Assembly (NCBI GenBank): GCA_030148625.1
Contig: JASBTC010000254.1
Coordinates: forward strand, 1 to 13,997
Source: Sphingobium sp.
Lineage (GTDB): Bacteria; Pseudomonadota; Alphaproteobacteria; Sphingomonadales; Sphingomonadaceae
DNA: 13,997 nucleotides
Reading direction: 5' to 3'
In this document: positions 6,410-12,460 of the stretch, piece after piece
Layout: each line of letters begins with the position of its first letter
Position numbering within the stretch: position 1 is the first letter of the stretch
Notes under the pieces: generated by a model
What the model was told of the DNA's origin: nothing
Database searches by the model: none
The model's input: only the letters and a program-made list of their open reading frames with translations
Program-made: the position numbers and the translations under genes

Positions 6410-8217
6410 GAGCGCGTCAGCGCCTCCACCGCGATCATCCGCGCTTCGGGTTCGAGACCCACCCGGCGCAGCGCGGAGACGATGTGGTAGAGGTGAGCCG
6501 GCGGCACATAACGCCAGTCATTGGTCTGCATGCCGATCGCCGCGAGCAGAACCGTCGTCCCCTTTTGTCCGCTCGCCGCAGCACGATCGAGAAGCTGGCT
6601 CCAGCGCGAAGACCGGTCGAGCTCGAAGTCCAGATCGGTCGCCAGCCCCTTGGCCTCGGTCAGATCGAGCCGCCCCAGACCCGCCAATCCGGCGACAAGG
6701 AACTGGCCCTTCAGCGAATCGACCGAGCCCGCATAGCCATTTGCCCGCGAGGCATTGACGGTCAACCCGCGCGTGGCGGGCATACCGAGCGCCAGTAATG
6801 CCCAGCTTTCATCCTCACCGCCCGATTCGACGATTCCCGTCCAGCGCGCCGCGCGCCGATCGAGCCCGGCGGTGAACATCGCGCGCAGAAGCTGCGGGCT
6901 GTCGGTCAGATAGTCGGCGTTCGGCGCGACTCGCGCCGCCGCACGAGCGGTCAGGATCAGCCCCGCATAACGCTCGTCGCGGGCTTCACCTTCGTCCCAC
7001 AGGCTGCGCATTGCCGCCAGCCGATCGCCGATATCGCCCGCGGCATAGGCGTCGCGTAGCTTCAGCGGCGGCGTTCCCGATTGTTCGGAAACGTCGGTAT
7101 GATCGAGCACGCCGCCATAAAGATCGACCAGCGCCGCGCTCGACAGCACGCCGAGCACCGCGGCGCGACGGCCGACCGCGATCCGTTCCGAATCGGGCAG
7201 CATCGGCGCACGCACGCGCCAGCCCATGACCTGCGGACCGACGGTGCGGAACAGGGCAGCCGGGATATCGACGGCCGTGGCGCTGGCCAGACCGTAACGC
7301 CAGGCCGTGAGCTGATCGACGCCGTCCCACTCGATGGTGATCGAGCGGCGTCCATTGACGCCCGCGCCCACGACCTTCTCGGCCAGCAACAGGTCGATCG
7401 TGCTGCGGCCGGCCAGCCGCGTGCGGCGCGCCTGTTCGATCGCGGCACTCGCGGTGCCGGGCTCACCGGACAGCGCGGCGCACATCGCGCGCGCCAGGAT
7501 CCAGCCGGTTTCGCGGCTGACCGCCGATGCCGGTTCGACCAGCGGGCAAAGTCCGGCCGGGTCGCCGAGCGCGAGCGAGGTCTGCATCGCGACCTCGAAC
7601 AATTTCGGGCTGTACTGGCTGGCATCGGGCACCTGCACCAGCAGGCGCGCCGAATCGGCCTCCCCCATGCGCAGCAGCAACCATGCCCGCTCCGCGATCC
7701 AGTCCGGCGCGGAAACACCGTGCGGCGTCGGCACGTTGGAAAGCAATGTCCGCCGGAGCAGCATCGAGGTCCAGCGCGACGGCAGCGGCGCATCGAGCCG
7801 GCGCATCAGCCGCGACAGCAATTGTCCGTCGGTGCCGCCGAACGCGCCATTGCCCATCCCGCCATCGATATCGAGCAAAGGCCCGACATTGCCCAGCGGG
7901 AGCACGGGTTCGGACGGCAGGGTGGGCTGAAGCGGCTCATCCTCGCCTTCGATCCCCTCACCTTCGGCGTCGGCGGCCAGGGGCTGGCCCGGCAATGGCT
8001 GCACGATCGGTCCGGAAGTCGGGGTCGGGGTCGGCGTGGCGGGGCGCGGCCCGGTCGCCGGAGGCGGTGCCGCGGGCACGGGATCGCCAAAGCCAGGCGG
8101 CAAGAGCGATTCGGGCGCCTCCTGCCCGATGGCGGGAATCGCGATGGCCAGCCCGATGCCGGCAAACGCGGCGCCGATCAGCGCCAGGCGGGAAACCCTA
8201 TCGCCCAAGCGCTTCAT
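6406..8217 (-). CDS. Exported protein of unknown function with Pro/Thr-rich linker
   Basis: I do not recognise a named family. The 603-residue protein starts with a signal peptide: basic MKRLGDRVSR, a hydrophobic core at 11-30, and a likely cut after AIG (31), leaving QEAPES. A low-complexity, probably unstructured segment follows (about 35-110), rich in Pro, Ala and Thr (TPTPTPT at 61-67) and then acidic (GEGIEGEDE). From about 130 to the end it is mostly helical, rich in Ala, Leu and Arg, with segments such as AWLLLRMGEADSARLLVQV and GLEPEARMIAVEAL that resemble TPR/Sel1-like helical repeats without a clean motif. It has few cysteines (C224, C246). It is probably periplasmic. The start at 8217 overlaps the upstream microprotein by 20 bases; the longer open frame is arginine-rich and non-coding. 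It overlaps xerD by four bases. Confidence 0.8.
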   Translation of the reverse strand: MKRLGDRVSRLALIGAAFAGIGLAIAIPAIGQEAPESLLPPGFGDPVPAAPPPATGPRPATPTPTPTSGPIVQPLPGQPLAADAEGEGIEGEDEPLQPTLPSEPVLPLGNVGPLLDIDGGMGNGAFGGTDGQLLSRLMRRLDAPLPSRWTSMLLRRTLLSNVPTPHGVSAPDWIAERAWLLLRMGEADSARLLVQVPDASQYSPKLFEVAMQTSLALGDPAGLCPLVEPASAVSRETGWILARAMCAALSGEPGTASAAIEQARRTRLAGRSTIDLLLAEKVVGAGVNGRRSITIEWDGVDQLTAWRYGLASATAVDIPAALFRTVGPQVMGWRVRAPMLPDSERIAVGRRAAVLGVLSSAALVDLYGGVLDHTDVSEQSGTPPLKLRDAYAAGDIGDRLAAMRSLWDEGEARDERYAGLILTARAAARVAPNADYLTDSPQLLRAMFTAGLDRRAARWTGIVESGGEDESWALLALGMPATRGLTVNASRANGYAGSVDSLKGQFLVAGLAGLGRLDLTEAKGLATDLDFELDRSSRWSQLLDRAAASGQKGTTVLLAAIGMQTNDWRYVPPAHLYHIVSALRRVGLEPEARMIAVEALTRS

Positions 8218-8335
8218 TGGGCACGGTCTTCTCGACACGCTTTTGCGGCTGCTCATGCGCAAGCGTGGAAAGGAAATAGAGACCGCCCGCCAAGACGACG
8301 AGCAGGATGACGAGGTTTCGAATGGCGCGCGACAT
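8198..8335 (-). CDS. Small single-pass membrane protein (45 residues)
   Basis: A 45-residue protein, MSRAIRNLV followed by one strongly hydrophobic helix (about 8-24, LVILLVVLAGGLYFLS), then a charged tail (HEQPQKRVEKTVPNEALGR). The basic N-terminus suggests the tail lies in the periplasm. No family is recognised. The start at 8335 is supported by AGGA five bases upstream; the open frame continues upstream without coding character. Its 3' end overlaps the exported-protein gene by 20 bases in another frame, which implies translational coupling and perhaps a shared function at the envelope. It is the first gene of the xerD-accA operon. Confidence 0.75.
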   Translation of the reverse strand: MSRAIRNLVILLVVLAGGLYFLSTLAHEQPQKRVEKTVPNEALGR

Positions 8336-8341
8336 GCCAGT

Positions 8342-8370
8342 CCTATGCTGCGCCAACGCCCGAGCGGCAA
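8342..8370 (-). promoter_or_regulatory. Possible promoter of the microprotein-xerD-accA operon
   Basis: On the minus strand TTGCCG (complement of 8365-8370) is followed after exactly 17 bases by CATAGG (complement of 8342-8347). The match to TTGACA/TATAAT is moderate (four and three of six). Transcription would begin within a base or two of the ATG at 8335, leaving the AGGA of the ribosome site overlapping the promoter. The two observations conflict, so a further upstream promoter is possible. Confidence 0.28.
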
Positions 8371-8395
8371 GAGCCAAGCGACGCGTTGCACCGTT

Positions 8396-8424
8396 TTGCT
8401 CCATCGATCCGGCTTGTGTATAGC
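8396..8424 (+). promoter_or_regulatory. Likely aroK-aroB promoter, near-leaderless
   Basis: TTGCTC at 8396-8401 and TATAGC at 8419-8424 are separated by 17 bases, an ideal sigma70 spacing with four of six matches in each box. Transcription would start near 8431, and aroK begins at 8433. No Shine-Dalgarno stands between the -10 box and the ATG (GCGCCGCC), which agrees with a leaderless message. Confidence 0.5.
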
Positions 8425-8432
8425 GCGCCGCC

Positions 8433-8984
8433 ATGCCCCAGACCGCCCCCGCAACATCGTCGAGACCGGACCGGCCGATCGTGCTCGTCGGGTTGATGGG
8501 CGTCGGAAAATCGACGGTGGGCCGCAGGCTGGCGGCGCGGCTCGGCCTTCCCTTCGTCGATGCCGATCACGAGATCGAGGCTGCCGCCGGCCTCTCCATC
8601 TCCGAAATTTTCGAACGCTACGGCGAATCCTATTTTCGCGACGGCGAGCGCCGGGTGATCGCACGCCTGATCGATGGCTCGCCCAAAGTGATCGCAACCG
8701 GCGGCGGCGCCTTCATTCAGGACGAGACGCGCGCGCTGATCCTCGATCGCGCGCTTGCGATCTGGCTCGACGCCGATATCGACGTGCTCGCGCACCGCGT
8801 TTCGCGGCGCGACACACGCCCCCTGCTGCGTGACAAGGACCCCCGCACCGTGCTGACCGAACTCGCCGCCATCCGCAATCCGCTCTACGCGCTCGCGCCG
8901 ATCCATATCCGCAGCGAACCGTCGCCGCACGAGATCACCGTCGAAAGCATCATGCGAGCACTCAAGAAGCGGGCGGCACAATGA
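8433..8984 (+). CDS. aroK: Shikimate kinase
   Basis: A 183-residue cytoplasmic kinase that phosphorylates shikimate at O3 with ATP, the fifth step of the common aromatic pathway. The Walker A loop is GLMGVGKS (20-27). Shikimate-binding D43 and D45 sit in FVDADHEIE, R69 in YFRDGER, and the glycine triplet GGG at 90-92. The lid arginine R129 is in RPLL. Residues 1-14 form a short, unconserved extension. The start at 8433 is the first usable ATG after the promoter, and there is no ribosome site. The stop overlaps the aroB start by four bases (ATGA), a conserved arrangement that couples consecutive genes of one pathway, although aroB catalyses an earlier step. Confidence 0.97.
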   Translation: MPQTAPATSSRPDRPIVLVGLMGVGKSTVGRRLAARLGLPFVDADHEIEAAAGLSISEIFERYGESYFRDGERRVIARLIDGSPKVIATGGGAFIQDETRALILDRALAIWLDADIDVLAHRVSRRDTRPLLRDKDPRTVLTELAAIRNPLYALAPIHIRSEPSPHEITVESIMRALKKRAAQ

Positions 8985-10078
8985 GCGTCGTGCCCGTCCA
9001 GCTCGGCGACCGCAGCTATGAGGTCGCGATCGAGGCCGGCGCGCTCGATCGCGCCGGGGAACGGCTGGCGCCCTGGCTGACGCGGGGCCGTGCCGTCATC
9101 GTCACCGATTCCAATGTCGCCATGCACCAGCTCCCCCGGCTCGAAGCGTCGCTGGGCGATATCGAGCGCCATGTCATCGTGCTGCCCGCAGGCGAGGCGA
9201 CCAAGAGCTGGGCACAGCTCGAAGCCCTGACCGATCGGCTGCTCGCGCTCGAAGTCGAACGCGGCGATCATGTCATCGCATTGGGCGGCGGCGTGATCGG
9301 CGATCTGGTGGGCTTTGCCGCGTCGATCCTGAAGCGCGGTTGCGGCTTCGTGCAGATCCCCACCACCCTGCTCGCGCAGGTCGACAGCTCGGTCGGCGGC
9401 AAGACCGCGATCAACACGCGCGCCGGCAAGAATCTGATCGGCGCCTTTCATCAGCCGAGTTTCGTGCTGATCGACCCCTCCGTTCTCGACACATTGCCGC
9501 GCCGGGAAGTCGGGGCCGGCTATGCCGAAGTCGTGAAATACGGGCTGATCGGCGATTTCGATTTCTTCCAATGGTGCGAGACGAATGCGGCGGCATTGCT
9601 GGCAGGCGATTCCGACGCACGCACGCTGGCCATCGCGACGAGCGTCGCCGCCAAGGCGACGATCGTCGGTGAAGACGAACGCGAGACCAGCGGCCGCCGC
9701 GCGCTGCTCAACCTCGGCCATACTTTCGGCCACGCGCTCGAAGCCGAAACCGGTTTTTCGGACCGGCTGCTGCACGGCGAGGGCGTCGCCGCCGGCATGG
9801 CGCTCGCCTTCCGTTTCTCCGCCAGCCGGGGTCTGTGTTCGGCGCAGGATGCGGAACGCGTCGCCGCGCATCTGCGCGCGATCGGCCTGCCCGACGGCCT
9901 CGCGGCCGCGGGCATCGCCGCTTCGGGTGAGACCTTGGTCGCGCACATGCTGCACGACAAGAAGATGGCGGCCGGCACCCTGCCCTTCATCCTCGCGCGC
10001 GGCATCGGCGATTCGTTCGTCGACAAGAGCGTGGCGCTCGCCGACGTCGCGGCCTTTCTGGATATCGAAGCGAGATAA
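8981..10078 (+). CDS. aroB: 3-dehydroquinate synthase
   Basis: A 365-residue NAD- and metal-dependent cyclase that converts DAHP into 3-dehydroquinate, the second step of the shikimate pathway. Visible motifs are PAGEATKS (69-76), the NAD-binding LGGGVIGDLVGFAA (101-114), QVDSSVGGKTAIN (133-145) and GYAEVVKYGLI (180-190). Expected metal ligands are E183, H247 (NLGHTFGHALE) and H265 (LHGEGVAAGM). HDKK follows near residue 327. Length is normal. It overlaps aroK by four bases and shares its promoter. No clear terminator follows, so read-through into the monooxygenase operon 107 bases later cannot be excluded. Confidence 0.98.
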   Translation: MSVVPVQLGDRSYEVAIEAGALDRAGERLAPWLTRGRAVIVTDSNVAMHQLPRLEASLGDIERHVIVLPAGEATKSWAQLEALTDRLLALEVERGDHVIALGGGVIGDLVGFAASILKRGCGFVQIPTTLLAQVDSSVGGKTAINTRAGKNLIGAFHQPSFVLIDPSVLDTLPRREVGAGYAEVVKYGLIGDFDFFQWCETNAAALLAGDSDARTLAIATSVAAKATIVGEDERETSGRRALLNLGHTFGHALEAETGFSDRLLHGEGVAAGMALAFRFSASRGLCSAQDAERVAAHLRAIGLPDGLAAAGIAASGETLVAHMLHDKKMAAGTLPFILARGIGDSFVDKSVALADVAAFLDIEAR

Positions 10079-10185
10079 TCGCGCCTCGATATCTGCATAA
10101 AATGGACAGTTTGCGCGATCAGCGCACAGCGTCCCAGCCACCCCATATCTAGACATGGCTCCCGTTCGAGGAATTCGGGGGGCAT
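10079..10185 (+). other. Gap between aroB and the monooxygenase operon
   Basis: The 107-base gap holds a small hairpin, TGCGC (10112-10116) and GCGCA (10122-10126) around GATCA, without a T tract, so it is a poor terminator. A TATCTA at 10146-10151 could be a -10 box, but no -35 stands at a proper distance. GAGGA (10168-10172) and GGGGGG (10177-10182) are candidate ribosome sites for the GTG start at 10186. The ATG at 10184 is followed directly by TGA and cannot start a gene. Confidence 0.4.
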
Positions 10186-11676
10186 GTGACAGCAAGGATT
10201 GGAATCATCGGCGCCGGATTGGCGGGGCTCAGCACCGCGAAGATCCTTCGCCAGTTCGGGTTCGACGTGACCGTGTTCGAACGCGAACCCGATATTGGCG
10301 GGGTGTGGGCAGCATCGCGTCGCTATCCCGGTCTGACGACGCAGAACCCGCGCGAAACCTATGCCTTTTCCGATTTCCCGATGCCCGCCGATTATCCGGA
10401 ATGGCCGAGCGGCGCGCAGGTCCAGGCCTATCTCGAAACCTATGTCGATCATTTCGGTTTTCGCGACGCCATAAGGCTCGACACCGAGGTTGTTGCCGCG
10501 CGTCCGACAACGACCGGCTGGAGCATCGAAACGCGCTCTGCCGCGGACGAGACCGACACCGTCGGCGTCGATTATCTGATTGTCTGCAACGGGATCTTCT
10601 CCATCCCCGCAATCCCGCAATTTCCGGGTGCCGAGGCGTTCGAGGCCGCCGGCGGGCGCATCGTGCACACCAGCCAGTTCACCGACGCCGCAGCCGCGCG
10701 CGGACGCCATATGCTGGTAATCGGCTACGGCAAATCGTCCTGCGACGTCGCCAAGGCGAGCCTCGCCCTCACCGCATCGACGACGGTGATCGCCCGCAAT
10801 CTCATCTGGAAGATTCCGAAGAAGCTCGCGGGCAAGTTGAACTTCAAGCATCTGTTCCTGAACCGGCTCGGCGAAGGACTGTTCCGCTATATCCGGGTGG
10901 AGGGTTTCGAACGCTTCCTGCACGGGCCAGGGCGGCCGATCCGCAATGCGATGATGGGCAGCGTCGAGGTGGTGATCGCGCGACAATTGCGGCTGCGCAA
11001 GATCGGGCTTCATCCCGGAAAACCGCTCGAGACGATCGCGCGCAGCACCGTGAGCCTCGTCACCGACGGCTTCTATGAAGCGATCGCTTCGGGCGCGCTC
11101 GGTTTCCGCCGGGGCGCGATCGCGATGCTCGAGCCTGGGCGTGCGACGCTGGACACCGGCGAGACGCTGCCGGCGGATGTGATCGTGTGCGGCACGGGCT
11201 GGCAGCAGCGCTGCGATTTCCTGCCACCCGAGGTGCTGGCGAAAGTCACCGACACGCACGGCAATTTCCGGCTGTATCGGTCGATGATCCCGACCGGCGC
11301 GCCGCGCATCGCGTTCAACGGCTATAATTCGTCATTCTTCAGCCAGTTGAATGCCGAAGTCAGCGCGCTCTGGCTCGCCGATCATCTTTCGGGCGGCGTC
11401 GCCCTGCCGTCCGAAGCCGAGCGCGACGCCTATATCGACGAGCGGCTCGCCTGGATGGAAGCGCGCACCGACGGCAAGCACAGCAAGGGCACGAACATCA
11501 TCCCCTTCTCCGTCCATCACATGGACGAACTGCTGCGCGACATCGATCTGCCGCTGCCCCTCGCGACACGCATCAAACATTGGTTCGTCGCGATCGATGC
11601 GGCCGATTACGCGCCGCTGATCGCGCGACTGCAGCGCCGACATGCGGCCAACTCAAGGGCATTGCGACATGGTTGA
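10186..11676 (+). CDS. Flavin-containing / Baeyer-Villiger-like monooxygenase
   Basis: A 496-residue FAD- and NADPH-dependent monooxygenase. The first Rossmann site is GAGLAG (9-14) with E32 closing strand 2 (VFERE). GGVW (38-41) and YPGLTTQNPRETYAFSDFP follow, as in FMO/BVMO enzymes. The second, NADPH-binding Rossmann site is VIGYGKSSCD (178-187), and VCGTGW (334-339) matches the FMO ATGY motif. The family fingerprint is degenerate: G157, H161 and F165 are in place, but alanine replaces the leading Phe and Phe the closing Trp/Tyr. Such enzymes oxygenate ketones, amines or sulfides; the substrate is unknown. It starts with GTG, because the adjacent ATG is dead. Its last eight bases overlap the SDR start, so the two are probably co-translated. 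Confidence 0.88.
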   Translation: MTARIGIIGAGLAGLSTAKILRQFGFDVTVFEREPDIGGVWAASRRYPGLTTQNPRETYAFSDFPMPADYPEWPSGAQVQAYLETYVDHFGFRDAIRLDTEVVAARPTTTGWSIETRSAADETDTVGVDYLIVCNGIFSIPAIPQFPGAEAFEAAGGRIVHTSQFTDAAAARGRHMLVIGYGKSSCDVAKASLALTASTTVIARNLIWKIPKKLAGKLNFKHLFLNRLGEGLFRYIRVEGFERFLHGPGRPIRNAMMGSVEVVIARQLRLRKIGLHPGKPLETIARSTVSLVTDGFYEAIASGALGFRRGAIAMLEPGRATLDTGETLPADVIVCGTGWQQRCDFLPPEVLAKVTDTHGNFRLYRSMIPTGAPRIAFNGYNSSFFSQLNAEVSALWLADHLSGGVALPSEAERDAYIDERLAWMEARTDGKHSKGTNIIPFSVHHMDELLRDIDLPLPLATRIKHWFVAIDAADYAPLIARLQRRHAANSRALRHG

Positions 11677-12460
11677 ACTCGACGGGAAAGTCGCGATCGT
11701 CACGGGGGGCGCCGCATCGATCGGCGCCGCCATCACCCGCAAGCTGCATGCCTTGGGCGCCTGCGTCGTCATTGCCGCGCGCAGCGTTGCAAAGGGAGAG
11801 GCCATCGCTGCAGAACTGGGCGAAGGCGCATTGTTCGTGCCCACCGACATCACCGACGACACGGCTTGCCATAGGCTGGTCGATGCCGCGATCGCGCGCT
11901 TCGGCCGGCTCGACATCCTCGTCAACAATGCCTGTTCCTATGGCGATGACGGCGCGGCCACGTCGCGGGAGACCTGGCTCGAGACGCTGAACGTCAGCGC
12001 CGTGTCGGCGGCGATCCTGGGCGAGATCGCCCGACCGCACCTCGCCCGCAACCGCGGCAACATCGTCAATATCGGGTCGATTTCGGGCCAGGTCCCGCAT
12101 GTCGGCCGCTGGGCCTATCCCGTGGCGAAGGCGGCCCTGCGCCATCTGAACAAGAGCCAGGCGATCGACTATGCCGGCGACGGCATCCGCGTGAACATGG
12201 TCACGCTCGGCCATATCTGGTCCGATCCGTTCGACGGATTGACCGGCAGCGATCGCGCGCATGCCGATGCGGTCTCCGCCGACTTCAACCTGATCGGCCG
12301 CGTCGCCGATGCCGAGGAAGTCGCCAACGTCGTCGCCTTCGTGGCCTCGGATGCCGCATCCTATATGACCGGCGGGGAAACCCCGGTCGATGGCGGTTAT
12401 GGCGCGCTTGGCCCCGAGCGACGGATTCCGCTGATGCCTTTGCTGAGCGCCCCGCGCTGA
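11669..12460 (+). CDS. Short-chain dehydrogenase/reductase (SDR)
   Basis: A 263-residue NAD(P)-dependent oxidoreductase of the classical SDR type. The cofactor loop is TGGAASIG (12-19), and the usual middle Gly of TGxxxGxG is Ser (S17). NNAC (86-89) replaces NNAG. The catalytic set is N109 (LNVS), S137 (NIGSISG), Y150 and K154 (YPVAK). The C-terminal TGGETPVDGGYG is normal for the family. R38 after strand 2 (AARS) hints at NADP. The start at 11669 was chosen because it gives the normal N-terminus (ELDGKVAIVTGG) and AAGGG lies nine bases upstream. The ATG at 11642 would add nine unconserved residues. It overlaps the monooxygenase by eight bases and the next gene by one, so it likely interconverts an alcohol and ketone in the same pathway. 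Confidence 0.92.
   Translation: MVELDGKVAIVTGGAASIGAAITRKLHALGACVVIAARSVAKGEAIAAELGEGALFVPTDITDDTACHRLVDAAIARFGRLDILVNNACSYGDDGAATSRETWLETLNVSAVSAAILGEIARPHLARNRGNIVNIGSISGQVPHVGRWAYPVAKAALRHLNKSQAIDYAGDGIRVNMVTLGHIWSDPFDGLTGSDRAHADAVSADFNLIGRVADAEEVANVVAFVASDAASYMTGGETPVDGGYGALGPERRIPLMPLLSAPR

Noticed and set aside
8010..8060. G-rich repetitive stretch as a DNA repeat or CRISPR-like element
   Set aside because: It is the reverse complement of the Pro/Thr-rich linker codons of the exported protein (TPTPTPT), with no regular spacer structure.
8218..8697. N-terminal extension of the exported protein to 763 residues
   Set aside because: The added part is arginine-rich, runs antisense through aroK and precedes a clear signal peptide, so the start at 8217 is preferred.
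10112..10126. Hairpin after aroB as a terminator
   Set aside because: The stem has only five pairs and no T tract follows.
8885..11259. Long minus-strand open frames opposite aroB and the monooxygenase (436 and 579 codons)
   Set aside because: Their composition is low-complexity and mirrors the codons of the plus-strand genes, which carry complete catalytic motifs. No ribosome sites or domains are present.
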